Assembly: GCA_025062375.1 (NCBI GenBank)
Contig: JANXAG010000013.1
Coordinates: 1 to 52,816 of the forward strand
Origin: Anaerolineae bacterium
GTDB taxonomy: Bacteria; Chloroflexota; Anaerolineae; SpSt-600
Length of the DNA stretch: 52,816 nucleotides
Direction of reading: 5' to 3'
Both the position numbers and the translations under genes were made by a program. The notes under the pieces are model-generated. The model did no database searches. It was not told the DNA's origin and worked only from the letters and a program-made list of their open reading frames with translations. Below are positions 39,537 through 48,777 of this stretch, piece by piece. How positions within the stretch are numbered: the stretch's first letter is position 1; each line of letters begins with the position of its first letter.

Positions 39537-41344
39537 TTAAGGTAAACCTTAAGTTCCTCCCCCTCCAGGGTTTCCTTTTCCATGAGAGCTTGAGCTAAAC
39601 GGTCCAGCTTACTTCGATGAGTCCTCAGAATTTCTTTGGCCTTTTCATAGGCTTGCTGGATTATTCTCCTAACTTCTTCGTCTATCTCCTGAGCTACTTT
39701 TTCGCTGTATTCCCTTTGCTCTCCGATCTCTTTGCCCAGGAAGACCAGCTCTTGCTTTTCTCCAAAGGTCATAGGGCCGAGCTTTTCGCTCATGCCGTAG
39801 CGAGTAACCATCGCTCTCGCCAATTTTGTAGCTTGTTCCAGGTCGTTAGCAGCACCCGTGGTAATATCGCCGAAAACAATTTCTTCTGCCGCCCTGCCAG
39901 CCAGGAGTCCGGAAAGGTCATCCAGGAACTTGGATTTGCGCTGAAGATAACGATCCTCTTCTGGAAGGGGCATGGTGTAACCAAGGGCCATTCCCCTTGC
40001 AATGATAGAGATTTTATGGACTGGGTCGCAATTGGGCAGGTGATGCATGACCAGAGCGTGGCCAGCTTCGTGGTAAGCGATAATGCGCCTTTCTTCCTCG
40101 CTTATTATACGGCTTTTGCGTTCGGGGCCAGCGATTACTCTCTCTATAGCCTCCTGGAATTCTCTCATTCCTATGGCTTTCTTGTTGCGGCGAGCAGCAA
40201 GGATAGCAGCTTCGTTGACCATGTTCTCGATATCAGCTCCTACAAAGCCCGGGGTCTCCCGAGCCAGAACGTCCAGATCTACATCTTTGTCCAGAGGTTT
40301 GTTGCGCACGTGTACTTCCAGAATAGCCCTGCGGCCTTTCACATCAGGCCTGTCCAGGACAACACGTCGGTCAAATCGACCCGGCCTCAGGAGGGCGGGA
40401 TCAAGGATGTCAGGTCTGTTGGTGGCTGCCATGACTATAACGTTAGTGTCAGTGTCAAAGCCGTCCATCTCCACCAGTATCTGGTTTAGAGTTTGTTCTC
40501 TTTCATCGTGAGAACCGCCCAGGCCTGCTCCACGATATCGGCCAACTGCGTCTATCTCGTCAATGAACACAATGCAAGGACTGTGGCGTTTAGCCTGGTC
40601 GAAAAGGTCCCTTACTCTTGCAGCGCCAACACCCACGAACATTTCCACGAATTCGGAACCGCTTATGGAGAAAAAGGGGACTCCCGCTTCGCCGGCCACT
40701 GCTTTGGCCAGCAAGGTTTTGCCTGTCCCAGGCGGTCCTACCAGAAGCACCCCTTTAGGTATTCTGGCTCCCAGAGCTGCGAATTTCTGGGGTTCCCGGA
40801 GGAATTCCACCACCTCTTTGAGTTCTTCTTTGGCCTCATCCACCCCAGCTACATCGTCAAAAGTCACGGTAGGCCTTTCGGTAGTGAAAAGTCTGGCCCT
40901 GCTTTTGCCAAAGGAGAAAGCTTGATTGTTGGCTCCTTGTGCCTGACGCATAAGGAAATAGAAGAGGGCAGCCACGAAAATCAGGGGCAAAAGCCCTCCC
41001 AAAACCGTCACCCATTCCCCAAGACGGCTGCGCTTTTCCACTACTATCTTGACCTGGGCCAATTTCTCCTGGGGGACACCGAGGTTGGACAAGGTTTCCG
41101 TTACGCTGACCCCAATCTCCTTATAAGCCATGTAGAGCCGAGTGCTTCCGGCTTTCTTGACCTTGACTTCACCATCGGAAACGATTAACTCTTCCACCTC
41201 CCCATCCTTAAGCCACTGGGCTACGGTGGAGAGAGGCACTTCGGTATAGGCTTTAGGGGAAGAAAACATGCTGAAGAGAAGCACCCCCACTAATACCAGT
41301 ATCAAAAGGTAAAGGATCTCGTTCCTGCTCGCTCCTCTGCGCAC
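39533..41344 (-). CDS. ftsH: ATP-dependent zinc metalloprotease FtsH
   Basis: The 603-residue membrane protease degrades misfolded and regulated membrane proteins. It has two N-terminal membrane helices (about 10-27 and 110-131), Walker A GPPGTGKT (203-210), Walker B IVFIDEID (258-265), the second region of homology, and the zinc motif HEAGH (425-429). The GTG start (41342-41344) is 6 bases after GGAGG. It is a single-gene unit, expressed divergently from the radical SAM gene. Confidence 0.97.
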   Translation of the reverse strand: MRRGASRNEILYLLILVLVGVLLFSMFSSPKAYTEVPLSTVAQWLKDGEVEELIVSDGEVKVKKAGSTRLYMAYKEIGVSVTETLSNLGVPQEKLAQVKIVVEKRSRLGEWVTVLGGLLPLIFVAALFYFLMRQAQGANNQAFSFGKSRARLFTTERPTVTFDDVAGVDEAKEELKEVVEFLREPQKFAALGARIPKGVLLVGPPGTGKTLLAKAVAGEAGVPFFSISGSEFVEMFVGVGAARVRDLFDQAKRHSPCIVFIDEIDAVGRYRGAGLGGSHDEREQTLNQILVEMDGFDTDTNVIVMAATNRPDILDPALLRPGRFDRRVVLDRPDVKGRRAILEVHVRNKPLDKDVDLDVLARETPGFVGADIENMVNEAAILAARRNKKAIGMREFQEAIERVIAGPERKSRIISEEERRIIAYHEAGHALVMHHLPNCDPVHKISIIARGMALGYTMPLPEEDRYLQRKSKFLDDLSGLLAGRAAEEIVFGDITTGAANDLEQATKLARAMVTRYGMSEKLGPMTFGEKQELVFLGKEIGEQREYSEKVAQEIDEEVRRIIQQAYEKAKEILRTHRSKLDRLAQALMEKETLEGEELKVYLN

Positions 41345-41373
41345 CTCTAACCTCCTGCGATTTCTCCTGTTAA

Positions 41374-41382
41374 ATTATACCA
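41374..41382 (-). promoter_or_regulatory. Extended -10 promoter of ftsH
   Basis: TGG directly followed by TATAAT on the minus strand forms an extended -10 element (41374-41382). No good -35 box is visible. Confidence 0.55.
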
Positions 41383-41510
41383 CAAAAACTCCCCAAATTA
41401 AAAGGCTCAGGTCGTTTCTGCTAAGCCCTCGTTCTGCGGCTTATACCCTTTCCCGGATAAATCTCTGGGATGCATGAAGACTGGGCGAATTTCGTTACCT
41501 CTTTAAGCTG

Positions 41511-41519
41511 TGGTATAAT
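41511..41519 (+). promoter_or_regulatory. Extended -10 promoter of the radical SAM gene
   Basis: TGG followed by TATAAT (41514-41519) mirrors the ftsH promoter on the other strand. The ATG at 41553 has AGGAGGGG about 5 bases upstream. Confidence 0.55.
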
Positions 41520-41552
41520 TCCATCAGGAAGAAAATTATCAGGAGGGGATTA

Positions 41553-42962
41553 ATGAAGGTCACTCTCGTCTATGCGGGGATTTCAGGGTTAGGCTTCAAT
41601 AGCCTGGGCAAAGGGATGGACGCTGGATGGGTAAGCCATGGCCTGGCCCACCTTTCATCGGCAGCTAAGGCCCAGGGATTTGAAGTAGACCTGATTGACC
41701 TCAGAGCCCTTTCAGGTTGGGAAGAGTTCCGGGATGAGGTAAAGAAAAGGGATCCCAGAGTCGTAGGCCTCACCATGATGAGTGTGGATTACAACCCCGT
41801 GATGCGTTGCGTTGATATAATCAAAGAAGAAGTTAACCGCAACATCATTACCGTAGTGGGTGGACCCCACCCCACCTTAGCTCTGGATGAGGTCATCAAA
41901 AATCCCAACATTGATTATGTGGTGATTAGGGAAGGGGAGATAACTTTCCCCAGGCTCCTTAGAGCTATTGAGGAGAACACACCCCCGAAAGAACGAGTGC
42001 TGGTGGGCGAACCACCGGATCTGGATGCCATTCCTTTCCCTGACCGGGACCTTTTCCTTGAAGAATGGCGTAAGTACGGATATGACCTGGATTCTCCTGA
42101 AGTGCCTTTCGTGGAAGAACTTCCGCCACCTTTCCTGACCATTATTGCTGGGCGAGGTTGCATGTATAATTGCAGCTTCTGTCAGCCTGCAGAGAGGAAA
42201 ATTTTCGGGCGTAAAGTGCGCAGGCGCAGCCCCCAGAACATTATCGCTGAGCTTAAGCTTTTGAGGGAAAAATACAAATTTGCCAGCTTTATGTTCCACG
42301 ACGATTGCTTGACCGAGGATCGGGAATGGGTGACCGAGTTCTGCCGCCTCTACAAGGCCGAGGGGTTCACTCAGCCCTTCTTCTGTCAATCCCGGGCCGA
42401 TATTCTCGTACGTCACGAAGATATGGTAAAACTTATGGTAGAAGCAGGATGCCGTGGGATGTTCATAGGCTTTGAATCGGGCAGCGATCGGGTGCTAAGG
42501 TTCCTGCGCAAGGGTACCACCAGAGAGATAAACTTGAAGGCTGCTAAAATCTGCAAGAAATACGGCATAGCTATCTGGGCCAATTACATGCTTGGCATTC
42601 CAACGGAAACCAAAGAAGAGGTAATGGAAACCATTTCCATGCTTAAGGAAATTGACCCCGACTATTACAGCCCCGCCTTCTACACTCCTCACCCCGGCAG
42701 CGATCTCTACGATTACTGTATCGAGCATGGCCTTTCTCTCATTACCAGCCATGATCAATACCGCCGCAATCCAACAGAAATGAAGATTAAAGGTCTGGAT
42801 TACGAATTCCTCATGTGGGCTCTTGAGGAATCCCAGCGCCGCAAGCCCTGGAACGCTTTCAAGCGCAAAGCTCGAAAGCTCTGGAAGAGATATGCCAGCC
42901 CCAGGAAAGCAATTCGCAAGGTTATAAGGTTAGCCAGAAAGATTGCTGGAGCACAGGCGTGA
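41553..42962 (+). CDS. Cobalamin-binding radical SAM protein
   Basis: The 469-residue protein has an N-terminal B12-binding (BchE/HpnJ-like) domain, with a VVGGPHPTL motif at about 100, and then a radical SAM core with the 4Fe-4S motif GCMYNCSFC (three cysteines spaced CxxxCxxC). Such enzymes use S-adenosylmethionine and B12 to methylate or rearrange unactivated carbons. A basic C-terminal tail (RKPWNAFKRKARKLWKRY) follows the barrel. The substrate cannot be inferred. It ends in a one-base overlap with the phosphatase gene. Confidence 0.92.
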   Translation: MKVTLVYAGISGLGFNSLGKGMDAGWVSHGLAHLSSAAKAQGFEVDLIDLRALSGWEEFRDEVKKRDPRVVGLTMMSVDYNPVMRCVDIIKEEVNRNIITVVGGPHPTLALDEVIKNPNIDYVVIREGEITFPRLLRAIEENTPPKERVLVGEPPDLDAIPFPDRDLFLEEWRKYGYDLDSPEVPFVEELPPPFLTIIAGRGCMYNCSFCQPAERKIFGRKVRRRSPQNIIAELKLLREKYKFASFMFHDDCLTEDREWVTEFCRLYKAEGFTQPFFCQSRADILVRHEDMVKLMVEAGCRGMFIGFESGSDRVLRFLRKGTTREINLKAAKICKKYGIAIWANYMLGIPTETKEEVMETISMLKEIDPDYYSPAFYTPHPGSDLYDYCIEHGLSLITSHDQYRRNPTEMKIKGLDYEFLMWALEESQRRKPWNAFKRKARKLWKRYASPRKAIRKVIRLARKIAGAQA

Positions 42963-43585
42963 TGACTAAAGTCTACCTAATAAGGCACGGGAGGACTGCT
43001 TGGAACAAAGAAGTTCGTTTCAGAGGGCGGGTGGATTTGCCCCTGGATGAAGTAGGAGAAGCTCAGGCCAGAGCTATAGCCCTGAAGCTCAAAAGCCGGC
43101 CTATAAAAGCCATCTACTCAAGCCCTTTAGAAAGGGCTATAAAAACGGCTGAGCCTCTGGCTGAAGCTCTCGGGTTGAAAGTTACGCCAGAGGAAGGGTT
43201 CATGGACATAAACTATGGCCAGTGGCAGGGGCTTTCCCCTTCCCAAGTGGCAGAACTTTATCCGGACCTTTACCAGATATGGCTGGAAAGTCCTCACCTG
43301 GTGCGAATTCCCGGAGGTGAAAGCCTGGACGATGTAAGGGCCAGGGCTGAAAAAGCCCTTGCGAAGGTTTTAGAGCAACATCCAGGGGAAGAAATTGCAA
43401 TTGTGGGGCATCAGGTGGTTAACAAAGTGCTTCTGTGCGCCGTTTTGGGGCTGGGCAATGAGTGGTTCCAGCGGATAGAGCAAGATAACGGCTGCATTAA
43501 CCTTTTTGGTTACGACGGAAAAGGGTTTACCATCTTTTTTCTCAACGATACCTGCCACCTGAATCAAGGCGATCTCACCTGGTAG
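42962..43585 (+). CDS. Histidine phosphatase superfamily protein
   Basis: The 207-residue enzyme carries the RHGRTAWN signature at about 8-15, with the catalytic His, and GHQVVN at about 148-153 for the second His. This is the phosphoglycerate mutase-like fold, which includes alpha-ribazole phosphatase of B12 metabolism and many others. The preceding gene binds B12, which makes an alpha-ribazole phosphatase conceivable, but no decisive residue tells it apart. A GTG one codon upstream (42959) is possible. It ends converging on the LysM gene, overlapping it by 22 bases. Confidence 0.88.
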   Translation: MTKVYLIRHGRTAWNKEVRFRGRVDLPLDEVGEAQARAIALKLKSRPIKAIYSSPLERAIKTAEPLAEALGLKVTPEEGFMDINYGQWQGLSPSQVAELYPDLYQIWLESPHLVRIPGGESLDDVRARAEKALAKVLEQHPGEEIAIVGHQVVNKVLLCAVLGLGNEWFQRIEQDNGCINLFGYDGKGFTIFFLNDTCHLNQGDLTW

Positions 43586-44319
43586 GAGCTTACGGGCTGG
43601 CCCTCGCGATTGTATAAAGTAAGCTTTTTGACCTGGTGAAGGATGGGCTTATCGAGGCCCCAATAGAGCTCGGCAGGATTATTTTTGCCGGAGTGTGTAT
43701 AAAGGGTTACTGCTCCCTGAGGCCAGAGGAGGAAATCAGGGAAAACATAGCTTAGATTATCGGCGGTGAGGCGCCAGCCGGCCATGTTTTTCACCTTTTC
43801 AGCGGCGCTCCGGATTATAATGGCTTCTTTGCCTTCGACACCGGCATTTATTATCGCCTCAATATACACTCCTTCTTCGCTTACGGCTGGCGAAGGGATG
43901 GGGGTGGGACTTGGCGGCTGGGTTGCTACAGGAGTGAAAACCGGGGTCGGTGGTTGAAAGGGCAGGGTAAAAGTGGGGGTGGGTTCTGGCAACTTGCCTC
44001 CAGGGATTAAGAGTTCCTGTCCGGGGTAGATGAGGTCGGGATTGGAGATGGCATTGATGCGCATCAGGTCTTCCAGGGAGACCCCGAACTTTTCTGCAAT
44101 GTGAGAAAGTGTATCCCCTTCTTGGACCACGTAGGTTCTTGGGCGAGTTGCCTGGGGCTGCGGGGAAGCCTCTGATGACGGAGATGATACAAAGGCTGGG
44201 GTGGGGGTGGGCAAAATGTATACGGGTCTTCGGCCCAGGGCGAAAACCACTATAAGGCTTATAATAAGTGAAACCACAGCGTTTACACTTAGTATGAAAA
44301 TAGCCTGCCTCCGGGTCAT
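43564..44319 (-). CDS. LysM and lamin-tail domain protein, membrane-anchored
   Basis: The 251-residue protein has an N-terminal signal-anchor helix (about residues 6-29), a Pro/Thr/Ser linker, a LysM domain (YVVQEGDTLSHIAEKFGVSLEDLMRINAI, about 62-106), a second Pro-rich linker, and a C-terminal lamin-tail-like domain (AIIIRSAAEKVKNMAGWRLTADN, about 150-245). LysM binds peptidoglycan or chitin-like glycans; lamin-tail domains are found on secreted bacterial proteins. It would sit outside the membrane on the cell wall. The promoter TTGCCT-N18-TATAAT lies just upstream at 44340-44369. Confidence 0.85.
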   Translation of the reverse strand: MTRRQAIFILSVNAVVSLIISLIVVFALGRRPVYILPTPTPAFVSSPSSEASPQPQATRPRTYVVQEGDTLSHIAEKFGVSLEDLMRINAISNPDLIYPGQELLIPGGKLPEPTPTFTLPFQPPTPVFTPVATQPPSPTPIPSPAVSEEGVYIEAIINAGVEGKEAIIIRSAAEKVKNMAGWRLTADNLSYVFPDFLLWPQGAVTLYTHSGKNNPAELYWGLDKPILHQVKKLTLYNREGQPVSSYQVRSP

Positions 44320-44339
44320 TTCTGTCCTCCTTGGAGGAA

Positions 44340-44369
44340 ATTATACCCTGCAATCAATTGCGAAGGCAA
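44340..44369 (-). promoter_or_regulatory. Promoter of the LysM/lamin-tail gene
   Basis: Minus-strand TTGCCT (44364-44369) and TATAAT (44340-44345) are 18 bp apart. Transcription would begin close to the AAGGAGG ribosome site, so the leader is short. The repeat cluster B begins about 20 bases upstream. Confidence 0.55.
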
Positions 44370-44390
44370 TTTATCCTGAGAGTGCTCCCC

Positions 44391-44670
44391 GAAACCTTAA
44401 AAAGGGAGCAATCAACCAACCCCTGCATCCCGCCCACGAGTGGGACCCTAAACCATGGCAAACCTCAAGCCCACGAGGGTGGGGAAAATTCGGAGGTCCA
44501 GGGGCAAAGCCCCCTGGCAGGGGGCCTGGGGGATGTGCCCCCAGAATCCTCAAAAAGGGAGCAATCAACCAACCCCTGCACCCCGCCCACGAGTGGGACC
44601 CTAAACCATGGCAAACCTCAAGCCCACGAGGGTGGGGAAAATCGGGGGGTGGAGGGGGGCATAAGCCCCC
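44391..44670 (+). repeat. Dispersed hairpin-rich repeat, cluster B (two units, period 153 bp)
   Basis: The unit start AGGGAGCA occurs at 44403 and 44556. The copies keep the elements CCCGCCCACGAGTGGGACCC and GCCCACGAGGGTGGGGAAAA. The spacer carries CCAGGGG/CCCCTGG and CTGGGGG/CCCCCAG hairpins. The orientation matches clusters A and C. Long frames cross it on both strands only because each unit is a multiple of three; they are not genes. It lies between the LysM gene and an MFS gene. Confidence 0.87.
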
Positions 44671-44786
44671 ATCCCGAGAAGTATAAAGCCTGACACTAAA
44701 AGCTAAACGGAAGAGCCCCATCTCAGGCCACAAGGAGAGCTTTGCGCAGTCCTGCCCAGCAGCGTGTTCCAGGATGAAGACATGCA
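44671..44786. other. Gap between repeat cluster B and the MFS gene
   Basis: About 115 bases without a reading frame of its own. Only the tail region of the minus-strand MFS transcript lies here. I see no terminator or promoter in it. Confidence 0.4.
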
Positions 44787-45977
44787 CTATTGACTTGCAG
44801 GCGACATCCTGATAACCGCAACCAACAACGGGATTGAAAGAAGCTGAGTCACTACCGAAAAGGCGACCATCGAAGGAAGCGATACATCGTAAAGGATGCC
44901 CAACAAAGCACTTCCCAAGAACCAGGCAATCCCAAATCCTGTATTGAAAATGCCATAAGCTGTACCGCGCTTGTCCCGGGAAACCATCCCCGCCACAGCA
45001 GCCCGCATGATGGACTCCTGCGCGCCAATGCTTGCCCCCCAGAGGGCTACACCAAATAATGCCCCATGGAAACGACCCAGAAAGACCATAGGAACCGCAA
45101 GGGCCGAGAGCACCACAACTATCAGGAGTACCTTAAGCCCCAACCGGTCATAAACCCGTCCAAGCCCAAGGGCTGCGAGCGCATCCACCCCCATGGCCAC
45201 GGCGTAGAAAATCGGAATCCACACTTCAGGGACAACCCCGGCTTTGCCAAAGTGGAAAGCTATAAGCGGGAAATCGGCTACGCCGGCCGCTACAAAAGCC
45301 ATAGCTATAAGGTAGAGCCAGAACGCTCGGGCAAGACCCCCTGGTTGCATCGCACCAGCGCTGATTTCCAGAGCTTGCGGTCGGGGGTTAAGATTGCGCG
45401 CAACGGTGAGCACAGTCAGGGCAAATAAAGCTGGAACAAGCAACGCAGCAAAGCTGAGACGGTATCCTCCTCCGAGGTAAAGGACTGCTGCTACAACCAT
45501 TGGCCCCAGGATGGCGCCGATCTGGTCAAGAGCTTCGTGCACGCCGAAACCCCATCCACGCCCTATTCTACTTGTAGCATGAGAAAGCATCGCATCGCGA
45601 GCGGGCGTCCGTATAGCTTTGCCGATGCGTTCTGCTACTATCAGCGCCGCAGCCACTTCCCAGCGCCCGGCGAGGGCGAGGAGTGGAACAGCCAGCAAGT
45701 TTACGGCGTAGCCTACGAACGTAAAGCCCCAGTATTGCCGAGTCCTATCGCTCAAATACCCGGATACCAGGCGCAGAGAATAACCGAGCAGTTCCCCCAA
45801 GCCGGCCACAACCCCGACTACTGCGGCACTGGCCCCCAGTAGCCCAAGATATGGCCCGGTAATGCTGCGGGCCCCTTCGTAGGTCATATCAGCAAACAGG
45901 CTTACTACCCCAAGTAGCACAACAAATCTGAGAGCTAAAGCGGTGGAGCTGACAACATTGGCAGGCTTACCATCCAC
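44787..45977 (-). CDS. MFS transporter
   Basis: The 396-residue protein has about 12 hydrophobic segments and the MFS loop signature SGYLSDRTRQYWG (about 72-84). Several conserved loops (IGKAIRTPARDAMLSH) resemble the subgroup of putative resistance or efflux transporters. The substrate is unknown. It starts with GTG at 45975-45977, seven bases after AGGAGG. The promoter TTGACA-N17-TAAATT lies at 46059-46087, downstream of the SIS gene, so it is a separate unit. Confidence 0.88.
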   Translation of the reverse strand: MDGKPANVVSSTALALRFVVLLGVVSLFADMTYEGARSITGPYLGLLGASAAVVGVVAGLGELLGYSLRLVSGYLSDRTRQYWGFTFVGYAVNLLAVPLLALAGRWEVAAALIVAERIGKAIRTPARDAMLSHATSRIGRGWGFGVHEALDQIGAILGPMVVAAVLYLGGGYRLSFAALLVPALFALTVLTVARNLNPRPQALEISAGAMQPGGLARAFWLYLIAMAFVAAGVADFPLIAFHFGKAGVVPEVWIPIFYAVAMGVDALAALGLGRVYDRLGLKVLLIVVVLSALAVPMVFLGRFHGALFGVALWGASIGAQESIMRAAVAGMVSRDKRGTAYGIFNTGFGIAWFLGSALLGILYDVSLPSMVAFSVVTQLLSIPLLVAVIRMSPASQ

Positions 45978-46058
45978 GGAAGCACCTCCTTTTCTAAAAC
46001 AGCCTGATCTGAAAGTTCCTCTCCGCTTGCATGGAAAGAACCCTTGCTTGTTCCCTCA

Positions 46059-46087
46059 AATTTATTCTCAAGGTGAATAGCTGTCAA
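46059..46087 (-). promoter_or_regulatory. Promoter of the MFS gene
   Basis: Minus-strand TTGACA (46082-46087) and TAAATT (46059-46064) are 17 bp apart. The leader is about 75 bases. Confidence 0.6.
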
Positions 46088-46148
46088 ATCTTTCAGACCC
46101 CCGCCGGCAGCGAATAATATTGTGCCCCAGAAAACCAGCGCCCACTGG

Positions 46149-47186
46149 CTATCGGGTAAGAGTGACCTTCTGAAGTCCAGGAGGGCGATCGGGGTCAAGC
46201 CCCTTTATAAGGGCCAGATGCAGGGCAAAAAGCTGCCCTGGAACGACCGCCACGAGAGGAGAAAGCCATTCTGGTATACCTTCAGGGAGAGGAAGAGGTG
46301 TGATAGCTTCATCCAAGAGTTCCGGCCGATCGGAGATAACGATGAGTTCAACCCCGCGCGACTTAAGTTCCAGAGCAAATTCACGCATCATGTCAAACAT
46401 TTTGCCGCTGGGGGCGATGAGTAGAGCCGGGAAACCCTTACTTATCAGAGCGATTGGGCCGTGCATGAAATCGGCTGGGGAATAAGGTTCAGCTATGAGA
46501 AGATCAAGTTCTTTGAGCTTAAGGGCAATTTCGAAAGCAGTGGCATAATTATAGCCCCGCCCCAGGACGACACAGGCCTCCATATAGCGGTACCGCTCCA
46601 CTACATTGGCGATGTGTTCTTCGCCAGCCAGGAGTTTCTCTAGAGCCAGAGGCACACCCCGTAAGGCTTCCAGGCGCTCATGATCGTTTTCCAGAGCGCA
46701 AGAAAGCAGAGCCAGCGCAGCAAGTTGAGCTGTGTAGGTTTTAGTAGCCGCCACCGCTCGTTCCTCACCGGTGTGGAGCAAGATTACATAATTGGCCTGG
46801 GCAGCTAAAGGGGAATCAGGATAATTAGTGATGGCTATGGTTGGCACACCCTGACGCCTCCCCTCCTCCACAACGGACACGACATCTGGCGATTGACCTG
46901 ACTGAGAGATCCCGATGACGAGAGCTCCTTCCAGTCGAGGTGGCTGACCATAAATGCTGAAGAGCGATGGTGTGGCCAATCCCACAGGTAAACGATTCCA
47001 AGCTCCGAAAAGATACTGAGCGTAGCGAGCTGCATTGTCAGAAGAACCGCGGGCAGCGATGATAACGTAGCGCACATGGCGAGCGCGGATGGCTGCTGCT
47101 ATTTGCATTATATTGTTGGTCTCTTTTTCCAACAAACGGAGGATAGTTCCCGGCTGCTCGCGGATTTCGTAGCTCAGGTAACTCAT
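46149..47186 (-). CDS. Double-SIS-domain sugar isomerase/deaminase-like protein
   Basis: The 345-residue protein resembles the isomerase half of glucosamine-6-phosphate synthase and related FrlB/AgaS proteins. Two SIS domains are visible: [11 protein letters not shown] with [10 protein letters not shown] (about 45-105) and the [26 protein letters not shown] region with [12 protein letters not shown] (about 195-240). No glutaminase domain is present. The ATG at 47184-47186 ([12 protein letters not shown]) has GGAG about 8 bases upstream. A longer frame to 47258 runs through its promoter. It could serve amino-sugar catabolism beside the HpnK-like gene. Confidence 0.88.
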   Translation of the reverse strand: MSYLSYEIREQPGTILRLLEKETNNIMQIAAAIRARHVRYVIIAARGSSDNAARYAQYLFGAWNRLPVGLATPSLFSIYGQPPRLEGALVIGISQSGQSPDVVSVVEEGRRQGVPTIAITNYPDSPLAAQANYVILLHTGEERAVAATKTYTAQLAALALLSCALENDHERLEALRGVPLALEKLLAGEEHIANVVERYRYMEACVVLGRGYNYATAFEIALKLKELDLLIAEPYSPADFMHGPIALISKGFPALLIAPSGKMFDMMREFALELKSRGVELIVISDRPELLDEAITPLPLPEGIPEWLSPLVAVVPGQLFALHLALIKGLDPDRPPGLQKVTLTR

Positions 47187-47230
47187 GGCCTCATCTCCGC
47201 CGGATAGCTCTAACTGAACGCCCTGTATCC

Positions 47231-47258
47231 AGTATATCCAAAAGCTCCCGCAAAACAA
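47231..47258 (-). promoter_or_regulatory. Promoter of the SIS-domain gene
   Basis: Minus-strand TTGTTT (47253-47258) and TATACT (47231-47236), 16 bp apart. It is divergent from the HpnK promoter about 70 bases away. Confidence 0.55.
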
Positions 47259-47326
47259 GGTTAGGACCTGCCCGACGGTAAATCTCCGGAGGCCATTGTT
47301 TCCCGTGGATGCATTTGAAAGTTGTT

Positions 47327-47354
47327 TTGTAGCTTTGCGCGTGTAAGTTATAAT
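47327..47354 (+). promoter_or_regulatory. Promoter of the HpnK-like/carbonic anhydrase pair
   Basis: TTGTAG (47327-47332) and TATAAT (47349-47354), 16 bp apart. The leader to the ATG at 47402 is about 40 bases and ends in GGGGGAGGAGCC. Confidence 0.6.
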
Positions 47355-47401
47355 TCTCCCAAAAGTGGCAATAAAGCGGAGAAAAAACTGGGGGAGGAGC
47401 C

Positions 47402-48262
47402 ATGGCCAAGTACCTTATCGTAAACGCTGATGATTTTGGACGAAGCCGAGGGGTAAACAGAGGGATCCTTAAAGCCCACAGAGAAGGAATCGTCACAAGC
47501 ACTTCCCTCATGGTGAATCAGCCTTTCGCCCAGGAGGGAGCTTCAATTCTGAAGGATACACCATCTCTGGGAGCAGGCGTTCACCTCGTTTTCTCGGCCG
47601 GAAAGCCCATTCTGCCGCCGGAGAGGGTACCCACTCTGGTCGACTCCAACGGATTTTTCTTTCCTCAGGAAGTCCTTTTCATGAAAGCTGGGGAAATTTC
47701 GCCTGACGAACTCAAAGCTGAGTTCAAGGCTCAGATTACCAGGTTCTACGAGCTCGTGGGTCGCGAGCCTGATCACCTTGATTGCCACCATTTCATCCAC
47801 GTTCACCCCTATTTTTTTGCCGTTTATGTAGAGGTAGCGAAAGAAATGGGATTACCCATACGCAATCCCCTCCCCCGCGATCCTCAGGAAATATCCGTCG
47901 TCCTTAGGTCCCTGCCTTCTGCTCTCAAAGATTTGCCTCAGGAAATAGCTTTGGCTGTCCTGGAAACTGATCAAAAGCTTGCCAGTTCAGTTCCTTCTCC
48001 CGACCGCTTCATTGGCTCCTTCTTCGGAGAAGAGGCCGTAACCCTGGAGAACCTTTTATCCATATTGGAAAGCGTAGGAGAAGGAGTTACGGAACTCATG
48101 TGCCATCCAGCTTTCGTAGATGAAGAGCTTCTTTCCTCAAGCCAGTACGCTTTTCCCAGGGAGAAAGAACTTGAAGTATTGTGTAGCCCACTGGTGCGCC
48201 GCAAAGTTGAGGAGCTGGGGATAGAGTTGGTTACCTTCTCAGTCCTCTCGGGAGGTAAGTGA
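47402..48262 (+). CDS. ChbG/HpnK family carbohydrate deacetylase
   Basis: The 286-residue protein has the family's metal and active-site motifs: NADDFG at 8-13 and HHFIHVHP at about 125-132. Family members remove acetyl groups from chitobiose and other N-acetyl sugars, or act in hopanoid biosynthesis. Nearby, the SIS protein could process the resulting amino sugar. It overlaps the carbonic anhydrase frame slightly and shares its transcript. Confidence 0.88.
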   Translation: MAKYLIVNADDFGRSRGVNRGILKAHREGIVTSTSLMVNQPFAQEGASILKDTPSLGAGVHLVFSAGKPILPPERVPTLVDSNGFFFPQEVLFMKAGEISPDELKAEFKAQITRFYELVGREPDHLDCHHFIHVHPYFFAVYVEVAKEMGLPIRNPLPRDPQEISVVLRSLPSALKDLPQEIALAVLETDQKLASSVPSPDRFIGSFFGEEAVTLENLLSILESVGEGVTELMCHPAFVDEELLSSSQYAFPREKELEVLCSPLVRRKVEELGIELVTFSVLSGGK

Positions 48263-48264
48263 GC

Positions 48265-48777
48265 ATGGATGTGGAATTTCATCCCGAGAAGATAGACCCT
48301 TCGGCTTTCATCGCCCCTGGGGCTTTTATAATAGGAGACGTAACCATAGGGCCCGAATCCAGCGTGTGGTTTGGGGCCGTGCTTAGGGGGGATATCGCCC
48401 CCATAGTGGTTGGCCGAAAGACCAATATCCAGGATGGAGCTGTGGTGCATGTGGACATCGGACAACCAACTTTCATCGGGAATGGGGTAACAGTAGGGCA
48501 TGGGGCTATTCTGCATGGTTGCACGATCAGGGATAACGTGCTTATAGGTATAAGGGCAGTGGTGCTTACGGGAGCAGTAATTGGGGAAAATTCCATCGTA
48601 GGAGCTGGTGCAGTAGTAACCGAGGGGACCGTTATTCCGCCCAATTCTTTAGTGTTGGGCATACCAGCCAGGGTGGTGGGAGAAATAACTCCGGAGCTTC
48701 TCCAACGCATTAAGGAGTCGGCAGAGCATTACAGAAACTATATCCAAGTTTACAGGGGGAGCTTTCGGGCCAGATAA
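48265..48777 (+). CDS. Gamma-class carbonic anhydrase family protein
   Basis: The 170-residue left-handed beta-helix protein consists of hexapeptide repeats such as FIGNGV and IVGAGA. The metal-site histidines are in AVVHVDIGQ and VGHGAILHGC. Related proteins (YrdA, CaiE) are only sometimes active carbonic anhydrases. The ATG at 48265 has GGAGG nine bases upstream; a GTG at 48259 overlaps the deacetylase stop and has a worse spacing. It ends overlapping the convergent MFS gene by 28 bases. Confidence 0.88.
   Translation: MDVEFHPEKIDPSAFIAPGAFIIGDVTIGPESSVWFGAVLRGDIAPIVVGRKTNIQDGAVVHVDIGQPTFIGNGVTVGHGAILHGCTIRDNVLIGIRAVVLTGAVIGENSIVGAGAVVTEGTVIPPNSLVLGIPARVVGEITPELLQRIKESAEHYRNYIQVYRGSFRAR

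Noticed and set aside
44201-44787. Long frames across repeat cluster B on both strands (161 and 138 residues)
   Set aside because: They exist because the repeat period is a multiple of three and lacks stops; the residues simply repeat with the DNA unit and no start signal is present.
45935-46198. An 87-residue minus-strand frame between the SIS gene and the MFS gene
   Set aside because: It overlaps both flanking genes and runs through the MFS promoter and ribosome site, so it is the untranslated leader of the MFS gene.
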